Position numbers and translations under genes: made by a program. This document shows positions 48,263 through 57,215 of a stretch of 64,000 nt of DNA, one piece after another (the stretch's first letter is position 1; every line of letters begins with the position of its first letter). Origin of the DNA: Luteimonas viscosa (GTDB lineage: Bacteria > Pseudomonadota > Gammaproteobacteria > Xanthomonadales > Xanthomonadaceae); the NCBI RefSeq assembly GCF_008244685.1, contig NZ_VTFT01000001.1, positions 225,160 through 289,159 on the forward strand, given 5' to 3'. Under the pieces are notes generated by a model that did not search any database, was not told the DNA's origin, and worked only from the letters and a program-made list of their open reading frames with translations.

Positions 48263-49639
48263 ATGCCCCTGCGCCTGTTCAACAGCCTCACCCGCCGCGT
48301 CGAAGCCTTCGTGCCGCTCGATCCGGCCTGCCCGACGATGTACCTGTGCGGGCCGACCGTCTACAACTACGTGCACATCGGCAACGCGCGCGGACCGGTG
48401 GTGTTCGGCGTACTGGCCGCGCTGCTGCGGCGGCGCCACGGCGACCTGCGCTATGCGCGCAACATCACCGACGTCGACGACAAGATCAACGCCGCCGCGC
48501 GCGCCGCCGGCGTGCCGATCGCCACGATCACCGACCGCTTCGCCGCCGCCTACCGCGAAGACATGGCCGCGCTGGGCGTGGACGGCATGTTCAAGCCCGA
48601 CCTGGAACCCGCCGCGACCGAGCACATCGCGCAGATGACCGACATGATCGCGCGCCTGATCGCCAGTGGGCACGCCTACGAGGCCGACGGCCACGTGCTG
48701 TTCGCGGTCGAGACCTTCGAGGACTACGGCAAGCTCTCCCGGCGCGACCCGGACGAGATGCTGGCCGGGGCTCGGGTCGAGGTGGCGCCGTACAAGCGCA
48801 ATCCCGGCGATTTCGTGTTGTGGAAGCCATCGAACGACGACCTCCCCGGCTGGGAGTCGCCCTGGGGCCGCGGCCGGCCGGGCTGGCACATCGAATGCTC
48901 GGCCATGGCCGCGGCGCACCTGGGCGAGACCATCGACATCCACGCCGGCGGGGTCGACCTGCAGTTCCCGCACCACGAGAACGAGGTCGCGCAGAGCGAG
49001 TGCGCGCACGGCGGGCGGATCTTCGCGCGGACCTGGTTGCACAACGGGATGCTGACCCTGTCGGGCACGAAGATGTCGAAGTCGCTCGGCAATATCGAGA
49101 AGGTGCACGACCTGGTACGCGAACACCCGCCAGAGGCACTGCGCTATGCGCTGCTGTCGGCGCACTACCGGCAGCCGCTGGACTGGTCGGATGCGCTGAT
49201 CGAGCAGAGCGTGCGGACCCTGGACCGGCTGTACGGGACGCTGCGCGACCTGGCCGATGTCGCGGCCGCTCCGACCATACCCGCGGAAGTGGAAACCGCG
49301 CTCGACGACGACCTCAACACGCCGGCGGCGCTGGCGGAACTCGCCCGGATCGCGGGCGAGGCACGCAGGGCGGAAACGGACGACGACCGCCAGCGGCTGA
49401 AGGCGGAACTGCTCGGCGCGGGCCTGGCGCTGGGGCTGCTGCAACAGTCGCCGCAGGCATGGTTCGCGCGCGGTGCTTCCGGCGAGGGCGACGAGCGCAT
49501 CCAGGCGCTGATCGACGAGCGCGCGGCGGCGAAGCAGTCGCGCGATTTCGCCCGGGCGGATGCGATCCGCGAGCAGCTGGCTGCGGAGGGCATCCTGCTG
49601 GAGGACACGGCGCAGGGGGTGCGGTGGAAGCGGGCCTGA
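48263..49639 (+). CDS. cysS: Cysteinyl-tRNA synthetase
   Basis: 458 residues, class Ia. Signatures are [19 protein letters not shown] with HIGN at 38-41, GWHIECSAM and [10 protein letters not shown] with zinc ligands, and [10 protein letters not shown]-terminal helices ([14 protein letters not shown], then [14 protein letters not shown]) are usual. The start at 48263 is fixed by [16 protein letters not shown] and the -10 at 48231. A repeat element begins 35 bases after its stop. Confidence 0.97.
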   Translation: MPLRLFNSLTRRVEAFVPLDPACPTMYLCGPTVYNYVHIGNARGPVVFGVLAALLRRRHGDLRYARNITDVDDKINAAARAAGVPIATITDRFAAAYREDMAALGVDGMFKPDLEPAATEHIAQMTDMIARLIASGHAYEADGHVLFAVETFEDYGKLSRRDPDEMLAGARVEVAPYKRNPGDFVLWKPSNDDLPGWESPWGRGRPGWHIECSAMAAAHLGETIDIHAGGVDLQFPHHENEVAQSECAHGGRIFARTWLHNGMLTLSGTKMSKSLGNIEKVHDLVREHPPEALRYALLSAHYRQPLDWSDALIEQSVRTLDRLYGTLRDLADVAAAPTIPAEVETALDDDLNTPAALAELARIAGEARRAETDDDRQRLKAELLGAGLALGLLQQSPQAWFARGASGEGDERIQALIDERAAAKQSRDFARADAIREQLAAEGILLEDTAQGVRWKRA

Positions 49640-49673
49640 GGGTCGGCGCCTGCCCTATCGGTTCCCACGGAAA

Positions 49674-50120
49674 TGCAAGAGCTTCCGCTCGCCGAGGGCG
49701 AGCGGGTTCATTTCTTTTGATGAGCGTCAAAAGAAACGAACCAAAGAAAAACGCTCTCCCCGCAACGGCACAAGCTCGAGGCTGACACAGGATCGGGATT
49801 TTCCGACTCGCCATCCATGGCTCGGTCGGAAAACGCCGCACATCCTGTGCGGCTCCCTCCGGGTCTGGAGTTCACACGGTGGTTTGAAGAAGTGCGCGAC
49901 GATCCGTTTCTCGCCTGCCTCACGTCACGCATCCTTGTCGATGACGCTGTCCCCAATCTGTGCTTACCGGGTCCGCTTCTGCTCAGAGTGATGCGGCGTC
50001 GGGATTGGGAGACCCGGAGGGCGGCGCGCAGGACGCGCGCCGTTTTTCTTTGGTTCGTTTCTTTTGGCGCTTTCCAAAAGAAATGAACCCGGCCGCCGCA
50101 GGCGGACGGAAGCTCTTGCA
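49674..50120. mobile_element. 447-bp MITE-like element with 80-nt hairpin inverted repeats
   Basis: The left 80 bases (49674-49753) and the reverse complement of the right 80 (50041-50120) agree at 69 positions, with the inner 20 bases (GAACCAAAGAAAAACG part) identical. Each end folds by itself: GGTTC-TTTCTTTTGA pairs with TCAAAAGAAA-GAACC on the left, and the right stem has GG/CC where the left has GA/TC, so pairing is kept. The interior has no credible gene. The small ORFs across it (HFFWKAPKE type) are spurious. Fills the cysS-sufE gap. Confidence 0.7.
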
Positions 50121-50328
50121 CGTCAAGATCCGCATGGGCCAACAACAGTTCCGACGCGTGACGCAAAAAAAATCTGCCCCGTGTTCTTTCGTGGAAAGTA
50201 CCTGCAGAACTTGATCAGTCGCCGAACGGGGAGCCTGATGGCCGTCCTCGCCGCAGCCCCATCTGCGACAATACCGCCCCACCACACTCGACATCCGCGC
50301 CCCCACCTGGCGCCACCACCCAGCCCAA

Positions 50329-50772
50329 GTGACCACCCCCTCCCCCTTCCCCCTCGAACCCACCCCCGCCGCCGCCCAGGCCGCGATCAAGGAAGAATTC
50401 GCCTTCTTCAGCGACTGGTCCGAGCGCTACCAGTACCTGATCGACCTCGGCCGCAAGCTGCCGCCGTTCCCGGAGGAATGGAAGACCGAGGAGCATCGCC
50501 TGCTCGGCTGCCAGTCGATGGTCTGGATCGTGCCCGAGGGCGATGCGGCGCGGCTGGATTTCCGCGCGACGAGCGATTCGGCCATCGTCTCGGGCCTGAT
50601 CTATCTCGCGCTGCGCGTGTACTCGGGCCGCAGTGCGCGCGAGATCGTCGAGACCGAGGCCGACTACATCGCCGACATCGGCCTGGCCAAACACCTCTCG
50701 CCGACCCGCAACAACGGGCTGGCGGCACTGCTGGCCTTCATCCGAGAGTCCGCCAAGCGCGCGCTGGCGTGA
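50329..50772 (+). CDS. sufE: Cysteine desulfuration protein SufE
   Basis: 147 residues from GTG 50329. The sulfur-accepting Cys61 is in HRLLGCQSMVWI, and PPFPEEWKTEEH and SPTRNNGLAALLAFIR are family features. It takes persulfide sulfur from a SufS-type desulfurase for Fe-S cluster assembly. The rest of a suf operon is not here. A GACAAT -10-like hexamer lies at 50267. Its stop overlaps the MFS gene GTG by 4 bases. Confidence 0.93.
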   Translation: MTTPSPFPLEPTPAAAQAAIKEEFAFFSDWSERYQYLIDLGRKLPPFPEEWKTEEHRLLGCQSMVWIVPEGDAARLDFRATSDSAIVSGLIYLALRVYSGRSAREIVETEADYIADIGLAKHLSPTRNNGLAALLAFIRESAKRALA

Positions 50773-52022
50773 GCCCGGGCGGGTCGAAGCGGAAAGAGGA
50801 CAGCCGCGCCGCGCCACTGCGCAACCGGGATTTCCGCCTGCTGATGGGGTTCCGGATCTTCACGATCCTGTCCTACCAGGGCGTGGCGGTGACGGTCGGC
50901 TGGCATGTCTACGAGCTCACCCGCGACCCGTGGATGCTGGGCCTGATCGGGCTTGCCGAAGTGGTGCCCTACTTCTGCGTCGCGCCGTTCGCCGGCCACC
51001 TGGTCGACATCCTGCCGCGGCGCAGGCTCGGCGCTTTCGCGGCCGCCTGCCTGGCGATCACGCCGCTGCTGCTGGTGGCGATCGCGACCGGCTGGTGGAC
51101 CGCCGGCGGACTCGCGGCGATCTATGCCGCGATCGCGCTGACCGGCTGCGTGCGCGCGTTTCTGGGCCCGGTCTACAACGCGGTGTTCGCACGGGTGCTG
51201 CCGCGCGAACAGTACGTGCGCGGGGCCAGCCTGGGCAGCATCGTGTTCCAGTCGGGGCTGGTGACGGGGCCGGCGATCGGCGGCTTCCTGGTCGGATGGG
51301 CCGGCAAGCCCGTCGCCTACGGCGTGGCCGCGGTGTTCGCGGCGCTCGCCGCGGTGGCGATGCTGCGCCTGCGGGTCAGCGAACCGGCGCCGCAGCTACA
51401 GCGCGCGCCGATCTTCGCCAGCATCGCCGAGGGTGCGCGCTTCGTGTTCGGTCACCAGATCCTGCTCGGGGCGCTGGCGCTGGACATGTTCGCGGTCCTG
51501 TTCGGCGGCGCGATTTCGCTGGCGCCCGCCTTCATCACCGAGATCCTGCACTACGGACCGGAAGGGCTCGGCATCCTGCGCGCTGCGCCGGCGCTGGGCG
51601 CCGTGGCGGTCGGGGTGTGGCTGGCGCGCCGCCCGCTGGACCGCGATGCCGGGCGCATCCTGCTGTTCGCCGTGGCAGGGTTCGGGGCATGCATGGTCGG
51701 TTTCGGGTTGTCCGGGATGTTCTGGCTGTCGGCGGCGTTCCTGCTGCTCTCGGGCGTCTGCGATGGCATTTCGGTGGTCACCCGCTCGACGATCATGCAA
51801 CTGGCCACGCCCGACCACATGCGCGGGCGGGTCTCGTCGATCAACGGCCTGTTCGTCGGCTCGTCCAACGAAATCGGTGCGTTCTACGCCGGCTCGATGG
51901 CGCGCCTGCTCGGCCTGGTGCCGGCAGTGGTCCTCGGCGGCTGCGTCACCGTCGGCATCGCCGCCGCGACGGCCTGGCGTTCGCCGAAGCTGCGCCGGTT
52001 GCACTTCAGCGACCTCAAGTGA
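50769..52022 (+). CDS. MFS transporter (EntS-like)
   Basis: 417 residues from GTG 50769, coupled to sufE. About 12 hydrophobic helices are visible. FRLLMGFRIFTILSYQG, GWHVYELTRDPWMLG, GLAEVVPYF and GHLVDILPRRR (the loop 2-3 motif) place it in the MFS_3/EntS group of exporters. STIMQLATPDHMRGRVSSIN is the second-half repeat of that motif. Substrate unknown; siderophore or drug export is typical of the group. Ends before a two-way terminator. Confidence 0.88.
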   Translation: MSPGGSKRKEDSRAAPLRNRDFRLLMGFRIFTILSYQGVAVTVGWHVYELTRDPWMLGLIGLAEVVPYFCVAPFAGHLVDILPRRRLGAFAAACLAITPLLLVAIATGWWTAGGLAAIYAAIALTGCVRAFLGPVYNAVFARVLPREQYVRGASLGSIVFQSGLVTGPAIGGFLVGWAGKPVAYGVAAVFAALAAVAMLRLRVSEPAPQLQRAPIFASIAEGARFVFGHQILLGALALDMFAVLFGGAISLAPAFITEILHYGPEGLGILRAAPALGAVAVGVWLARRPLDRDAGRILLFAVAGFGACMVGFGLSGMFWLSAAFLLLSGVCDGISVVTRSTIMQLATPDHMRGRVSSINGLFVGSSNEIGAFYAGSMARLLGLVPAVVLGGCVTVGIAAATAWRSPKLRRLHFSDLK

Positions 52023-52145
52023 CCCACCCTGGCGAGCGTGCTGCGTTCGCCCGCCGCGTCGACGCGAGCATGCCCCCGCGTCCGGACTCCTCGCTTCCCC
52101 GGCCGGCAGCTCGAGCGCCGTTCGCGGTTCGGTCCCGGAAAAGGA

Positions 52146-52169
52146 AAAACCCCGCCGAAGCGGGGTTTT
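52146..52169. terminator. Bidirectional terminator between the MFS and dksA-like genes
   Basis: AAAACCCCGC and GCGGGGTTTT arms with a 4-base loop give T runs on both strands, serving two convergent genes. Confidence 0.85.
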
Positions 52170-52193
52170 CCAGATCGAAGGCGCGCCGGCGAC

Positions 52194-53159
52194 TCAATCG
52201 CCCATCTGCTTCTGCATGTGCTCCCAGCGCTCCTGGGCATCGATGGTGCGTTCGGCCTGCGGCCTGGCTTCGAGCCGGTCGAGTCCGATTTCCTCGCCGG
52301 TGTCGACGCAGTAGCCGTAATCGCCCTCGTCGACGCGACGGATGATGCTCTCGATCTTGTTGATCAGCTTGCGGTAGCGGTCGCGGGTGCGCAGCTCCAG
52401 CGCGTTCTCGGTCTCGCGGCTGGCACGCTCGGCCTCGTCGCCGACATCGCGCACTTCGTCCTTGAGGTTCTCGATGGTCTGCCGCGACTCGTCGACCAGC
52501 TCCTCGCGACGCGCGAGCAGCTTCTGCCGGAAATACTCGAGCTGCAGCGGATTCATGTACTCCTCGTCCGCGGCGGGCTTGTAGCCGGCGGGCAGGATCG
52601 GGCGACCGGACTCGGGGTCTGTCTCGTAGGGGACGACCTTGAATTTCGGCTTCACCGCGGGGGCCGAGGACTTGGTGGTCACGGCGACCGCGACCTTGCC
52701 CTGGACCCGCGGCGTGGGCGCCCGGGCGACCGCTGACGCCGCAGGTGCGCTGGTCGGCGTGGCGGCTTTGCCCTTCTTCTCGGCCACAGCGGGCGCGGAA
52801 GCCGGCTTCACCGGCGCGGGCGCCTTCCTGGACGTGGCCGCAGCCTTCGCCGGAGCGGTCTTCGCCGCAGGCGCTGCCGCCTTCTTCGCGACCGGCTTGG
52901 CGGCCTTCTTCGCGGGGGCCACGGCGGGCTTGCCGGCCGGCTTCTTCGCCGGTGCCTTGGCCACCTTCTTCGCGACCGGGGCCTTTTTCGCAGGCGCCTT
53001 CTTCGCTGCTGCCTTGCGGGCGGCAGCGGGTTTGGCGGCGGCCTTCTTCGCAGGCGCCTTCTTCACCGCCTTCGCGGCGGACTTGGCCGCCTTGCGGGCG
53101 GCAGGCTTGGCCGCTTTCGCGGGCTTGGCGGTTTTCTTCGCAGACTTCTTGACGACCAC
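52194..53159 (-). CDS. DksA/TraR-like protein with histone H1-like N-terminal tail and degenerate zinc site
   Basis: 321 residues from GTG 53159, with AGAGG 10 bases upstream. Residues ~1-190 are Lys/Ala/Pro-rich ([15 protein letters not shown] type), like eukaryotic H1 and bacterial histone-like tails. The last ~120 residues are DksA: a coiled coil with DVGDEA at its tip (the DxxDxA motif needed for RNA polymerase action), then [20 protein letters not shown]. Of the four zinc cysteines only the first remains; the others are Thr, Thr and Ala, as I recall for the zinc-independent DksA2. A transcription factor of the stringent response that may also bind DNA is inferred. Confidence 0.88.
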   Translation of the reverse strand: MVVKKSAKKTAKPAKAAKPAARKAAKSAAKAVKKAPAKKAAAKPAAARKAAAKKAPAKKAPVAKKVAKAPAKKPAGKPAVAPAKKAAKPVAKKAAAPAAKTAPAKAAATSRKAPAPVKPASAPAVAEKKGKAATPTSAPAASAVARAPTPRVQGKVAVAVTTKSSAPAVKPKFKVVPYETDPESGRPILPAGYKPAADEEYMNPLQLEYFRQKLLARREELVDESRQTIENLKDEVRDVGDEAERASRETENALELRTRDRYRKLINKIESIIRRVDEGDYGYCVDTGEEIGLDRLEARPQAERTIDAQERWEHMQKQMGD

Positions 53160-53256
53160 TTGCTGCAATTCCTCTTGGTTTCCCTTGGACGGGAAAAGCG
53201 GGCTGTTATACCCTGCCCCGGCGGCAGCGGCAACCGCGCCGAACCCGAAAGAAGCC

Positions 53257-53490
53257 GTGATCGACCGATTCCTCATCGCCCTGCTGCGGGGCTACAAGCG
53301 CTTCATCAGCCCGTTGCTGGGCCCGCGCTGCCGGTTCGTGCCCAGTTGCTCCGAGTACGCGATGGAAGCGATCGGCCGTTTCGGCGTGCTCCGCGGCGGC
53401 TGGCTGGCGGTGCGCCGGGTCGGTCGCTGCCACCCCCTCCACCCGGGCGGCCTGGATCCGGTGCCACCCAAGACCGACGGAACCCGCTGA
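53257..53490 (+). CDS. yidD: Membrane protein insertion efficiency factor YidD
   Basis: 77 residues from GTG 53257. [26 protein letters not shown], with Cys25 and Cys31, and [16 protein letters not shown] are YidD hallmarks. It helps YidC insert inner-membrane proteins. In many bacteria it lies between rnpA and yidC; here it directly precedes pyrC (stop and ATG adjoin). Confidence 0.93.
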   Translation: MIDRFLIALLRGYKRFISPLLGPRCRFVPSCSEYAMEAIGRFGVLRGGWLAVRRVGRCHPLHPGGLDPVPPKTDGTR

Positions 53491-54837
53491 ATGGCCGACA
53501 CCCTGATCGTCAATGCCCGCCTGGTGAACGAGGGCCGCGAGTTCGACGGCGACCTGCGGATCGAAGGCGATCGCATCGCCGCCATCGGCAGCGGCCTGTC
53601 CGCACGTGCGAACGAGACCGTGGTGGACGCGGCCGGCCGGCGCCTGCTGCCCGGCATGATCGACGACCAGGTGCACTTCCGCGAGCCGGGCATGGAGCAC
53701 AAGGCCGACATCGCGACCGAATCCGCCGCGGCGGTGGCCGGCGGGCTGACCAGCTTCATGGACATGCCCAACACCAGCCCGCCGACGCTGAACGACGCCG
53801 CACTGGCGGACAAGTACGCGCGGGCCAACGGCCGTGCGCGCGCCAACTACGGCTTCTACTTCGGCGCCAGCAACGACAACCTGGAGAACGTGCGCGGCAT
53901 CGATCCGAAGGCCACGCCCGGCCTGAAGGTCTTCATGGGTGCATCCACCGGCAACATGCTGGTCGACGATCCCGACACGCTCGATGCGATCTTCCGCGAC
54001 ACCCCGGTGCCGATCATCACCCACTGCGAGGACACGCCGATGATCGACGCGATCCTGGCGCAGTACCGGGAGAAGTACGGCGACGACATCCCGCCCGAAT
54101 GCCACCCCGACATCCGTTCGCGCGAGGCCTGCATCAAGTCCACGCGTCTGGCGCTGGAACTGGCGCGGAAACACGATACCCGCCTGCACGTGCTGCACAT
54201 CTCGACCGCAGACGAACTGGCGCTGTTCGAGCGCGGGCCCATGATTCGCGCCGATGGCAGCCGCAAGCGCATCACCGCCGAGACCTGCATCCATTTCCTG
54301 CGCTTCGACCGCGCCGACTACGCGCGGCTGGGCCACCAGATCAAGTGCAACCCCGCGATCAAGGACGCCTCCGACCGCGTTGCGCTGCTGCAGGCGCTGG
54401 CCGACGACGTGGTCGACGTGCTCGCCACCGACCACGCGCCGCATACCTGGGAGGAGAAGCACAATCCCTACGTGCGCGCGCCCAGCGGCCTGCCCCTGGT
54501 GCAGTACGCGCTGGTGGCGGCGCTGGAGTGCGTGCATGAAGGGCACTTCGACACCGCCCGCGTGGTGCAGAAGTTCGCGCACGCGCCGGCGCAGCTGTTC
54601 GACGTGAAACAGCGCGGGTTCCTGCGCGAAGGCTACTTCGCGGACCTGGTGCTGGTGGACGACACGCCGTTCACCGTGCGCCGCGAGGACGTGCTGTCCA
54701 AGTGCGGCTGGTCGCCGTTCGAGGGCACCACCTTCCGTTCGCGCATCGCATCGACCTGGGTCAATGGTGCGCTGGCCTGGGACGGCGCGTCGCTGGTCGG
54801 GAATCCGCTGGGCCGGCGGCTGGAGTTCGATCGATGA
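53491..54837 (+). CDS. pyrC: Dihydroorotase
   Basis: 448 residues, amidohydrolase family, class I-like. LLPGMIDDQVHFREPG is the first metal motif; the usual HxH reads Gln60-Val-His62, as in a known subgroup. FMGASTGNML carries the bridging Lys region (LKVF), and HCED, HVLHISTADE and ATDHAPHTWEEK supply the other ligands. It closes carbamoyl aspartate to dihydroorotate in pyrimidine synthesis. It starts one base after yidD and overlaps the M23 peptidase gene by 4 bases. Confidence 0.92.
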   Translation: MADTLIVNARLVNEGREFDGDLRIEGDRIAAIGSGLSARANETVVDAAGRRLLPGMIDDQVHFREPGMEHKADIATESAAAVAGGLTSFMDMPNTSPPTLNDAALADKYARANGRARANYGFYFGASNDNLENVRGIDPKATPGLKVFMGASTGNMLVDDPDTLDAIFRDTPVPIITHCEDTPMIDAILAQYREKYGDDIPPECHPDIRSREACIKSTRLALELARKHDTRLHVLHISTADELALFERGPMIRADGSRKRITAETCIHFLRFDRADYARLGHQIKCNPAIKDASDRVALLQALADDVVDVLATDHAPHTWEEKHNPYVRAPSGLPLVQYALVAALECVHEGHFDTARVVQKFAHAPAQLFDVKQRGFLREGYFADLVLVDDTPFTVRREDVLSKCGWSPFEGTTFRSRIASTWVNGALAWDGASLVGNPLGRRLEFDR

Positions 54838-55790
54838 CGCTGGCGTACTGCCGGGCATCCGGCCTGCGCCCGCCCCTGCCGCTGGTCCACGCGCACGCCG
54901 CCGGCGGCGCCGTGCGTGCGCGCGCCTCGCGCGCCTCGCGCGTGGTGCGATGGGTGCTGCTGGCCGCGATCGCCTGGCTGCCGGGCGTCGCGCCATTGCC
55001 GATCGCCCGCGCGGACGACGCCGTTGCAGCGACGGACGACCGCGTGGTGTTCCCCGCCAGTGTGCCGCAGGGCGCGATGGTGCTCGGCAAGGTGCCGCCC
55101 GGCAGCGCGGTCACCCACGCCGGCCGCACGCTGCGGACGACCGGCTACGGGACGGTGGTGTTCGGCGTCGGCCGCGACGCGACCGGACCGCTGGTGGTAT
55201 CGGTGGTGCGCCCCGATGGTCGCCGCGAGGACGCCCGCCTCGCGGTCCAGCCGCGCGACTGGCCGCTGCAGCGCGTGAACGGCGTCCCGCCGAAGACCGT
55301 GGACCCGCCGCCGGCCATCGCCGAACGGATCCGACGCGAGCAGGCGCGCGTCTCCGCGGCCCGCGTTCGCGACGATCCCCGTACCGATTTCACCCAGGCC
55401 TTCGTGCGCCCGGTCGAGGGACGCATCAGCGGCCGTTTCGGCCGTGCGCGCGTATACAACGGCAAGCCGGGCGCACCGCATTCGGGCATGGACATCGCCG
55501 CCGCCAGCGGTACGCCGGTGCGCGCGCCCGCTGCCGGCATCGTGACCTTCGCCGACAAGGACCTGTACCTGACCGGCGGCACCCTGCTGGTCGACCACGG
55601 CCACGGCATCAGCAGCAACTTCCTGCACCTGTCGCGGATCGACGTGAAGGTGGGCGAGCGGGTGGAACAGGGCCAGGTGATCGCGGCGGTGGGGTCGACC
55701 GGGCGTTCCACCGGGCCGCATCTGCATTGGGGGATGAGCTGGTTCGATGTGCGCATCGATCCCCAACTGGTGCTCGAACGCGCCCCGTAG
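54834..55790 (+). CDS. M23 (LytM) family metalloendopeptidase
   Basis: 318 residues from ATG 54834, coupled to pyrC; GTG 54912 would give a more normal signal peptide (VVRWVLLAAIAWLPGVAPL) and is a serious alternative. After a beta-rich domain, the LytM domain has VRPVEGRISGRFGRARVYNG, HSGMDIAAASGTPV and GPHLHWGM with the zinc His/Asp ligands intact. It should cut peptidoglycan crosslinks in the periplasm. Its TAG stop lies in the first copy of the REP array that follows. Confidence 0.9.
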   Translation: MTLAYCRASGLRPPLPLVHAHAAGGAVRARASRASRVVRWVLLAAIAWLPGVAPLPIARADDAVAATDDRVVFPASVPQGAMVLGKVPPGSAVTHAGRTLRTTGYGTVVFGVGRDATGPLVVSVVRPDGRREDARLAVQPRDWPLQRVNGVPPKTVDPPPAIAERIRREQARVSAARVRDDPRTDFTQAFVRPVEGRISGRFGRARVYNGKPGAPHSGMDIAAASGTPVRAPAAGIVTFADKDLYLTGGTLLVDHGHGISSNFLHLSRIDVKVGERVEQGQVIAAVGSTGRSTGPHLHWGMSWFDVRIDPQLVLERAP

Positions 55791-56220
55791 CCCGGACAAG
55801 GCCGAAGGCCGCATCCGGGGCCGCATCATTTGCGACGCCGGCGACACCCACCCCGGGTGCGCTTCGCTTACCCGGGCTACGCGGGGTGGGACCCGTGGCC
55901 CGGATAAGGCCGACGGCCGCATCCGGGACCGCGTCAGATTCGCGGCGCCGGCGACACCCATCCCGGGTGCGCTTCGCTTACCCGGGCTACGCGGGGTGGG
56001 ACCGTAGCCCGGATAAGGCCGAAGGCCGCATCCGGGGTCGCGCCAGATTCGCGGCGCCGGCGACACCCACCCGGGTGCGCTACGCTTACCCGGGCTACGC
56101 GGGGTGGGACCGTAGCCCGGATAAGGCCGAAGGCCGCATCCGGGGCCGCATCATTCGCGACGCCGGCGACACCCGTCCCGGGTGCGCTTCGCTTACCCGG
56201 GCTACCCCGGGCTACGGGGG
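55787..56220 (+). repeat. Four tandem copies of a 108-bp REP pair (BIME-like)
   Basis: Copies begin at 55787, 55895, 56004 and 56112, a spacing of 108-109 bases. Each holds a hairpin GTAGCCCGGATAAGGCC to GGCCGCATCCGGG, then a second facing one, GGGTGCGCTTCGCTTACCC ending in GGGCTAC. This resembles the enterobacterial REP/BIME design. It separates the M23 gene from the converging YiiX-like gene. No protein is credible in it. Confidence 0.88.
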
Positions 56221-56244
56221 GGTGAATTGGCGCGATGTCGAGGT

Positions 56245-57198
56245 TCAGCGTCCGGCGGGTGGCGACGCTCGCTGCATCAGGCGGCCCAGACGCGCGAGGC
56301 TGGGCGAGTCCGCCAGGTCTTCGGGCGATACCAGCCGCGGATTGGGTGTCCGGTCCACCGGACCGGCGCCGGTGCGCAGCAGCGCATCCGCTCCCTCCTT
56401 CGCCACCACGCCGTGTGCCGACTTCGCCAGCACGCCCTGTCGCGCCAGCTCCAGTTCCTCGTCCGAAACGGCGGGCAGCGAACCTTCCGCCTCGCCCGCC
56501 CCCGACAGGTCGACGCTCCTCATCGCATTGACCAGGGTCCGCGGCGCCTGCAGCGACTGACGCCCTTCGGGCCGCAACAGCGGCCAGACCTCGTCGAACA
56601 GCGCCTTCCAGTCGATGTCCGGAAACGGCGCGGTGCCGCGCGCGCCGACCACGATCTCCGGCGCCAGTCGCCCCGGCGGCGCCGCGGCGCATTCGGCATA
56701 GGCCCGATACACGACCTCGCTGCAGACCATGCCGTCGGTGGAGTCCGGCAGCGCATGGTCCAGGGCCACGCGCACCAGCAGCCGCGTCCACGGATGCACC
56801 GGCCACTTGCCGCGCACCGCCATGATCACGCCCAGCAGCGCCAGCTGGTCGACCGGATACGGAATCCCGAGCAGGCTCTGGGCCTTGGCCAGGACGTCGG
56901 CAAGGTCGGCGGCATCGAGCGGGCCGCCACCGTCGCCGTGCATGCGGTAGGCATCGATGAAGTGGTAGTTCGTCTGGTCGGCGATCCGCTGCGCCAGCGG
57001 ATAGCGCCGCACTCCGGACGCGGCCGCCTCGATCAGGTCGCCGCCGTCGGCGACCACGGCAGCGTGGCTGTAGTCGCCATCGCTGGCCCAGGCGATCAGC
57101 TCCGAGAGCGGACCTTCCCCGAGCATCAGCAGGATGTCGCCGGTCTGCAACTGCGCGATCGGCAGTGGCGGCGTGTCGGGTGTCGTTGTCGTATCCAT
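56245..57198 (-). CDS. YiiX/YebB-like NlpC/P60-type cysteine hydrolase
   Basis: 317 residues, no signal peptide. LQTGDILLMLGEGPLSELIAW opens the fold; His is in SDGDYSHAAVVADGG and the nucleophile Cys in DSTDGMVCSEVVYRAYAEC. This circularly permuted papain-like family (YiiX_YebB) includes enzymes acting on lipids or cell-wall material. The C-terminal ~90 residues (from EEGSLPAVSDEELE-like AEGSLPAV) are not part of the known fold. 17 bases separate it from the upstream diguanylate cyclase stop, so they are likely cotranscribed. Confidence 0.82.
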   Translation of the reverse strand: MDTTTTPDTPPLPIAQLQTGDILLMLGEGPLSELIAWASDGDYSHAAVVADGGDLIEAAASGVRRYPLAQRIADQTNYHFIDAYRMHGDGGGPLDAADLADVLAKAQSLLGIPYPVDQLALLGVIMAVRGKWPVHPWTRLLVRVALDHALPDSTDGMVCSEVVYRAYAECAAAPPGRLAPEIVVGARGTAPFPDIDWKALFDEVWPLLRPEGRQSLQAPRTLVNAMRSVDLSGAGEAEGSLPAVSDEELELARQGVLAKSAHGVVAKEGADALLRTGAGPVDRTPNPRLVSPEDLADSPSLARLGRLMQRASPPAGR

Positions 57199-57215
57199 GG
57201 CGCTTCTCCTGAGTT

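Noticed and set aside
49708..50214. Several short ORFs between cysS and sufE with Phe/Trp/Lys-rich stretches
   Set aside because: They are translations of the inverted ends of the 447-bp repeat element on both strands, lack ribosome sites and resemble each other only because the ends are repeats.
55764..56560. Open frames through the tandem REP array that extend the M23 peptidase region
   Set aside because: Their length comes from the 108-bp repeat being free of stops in some frames; the peptide repeats every 36 residues with no family features.
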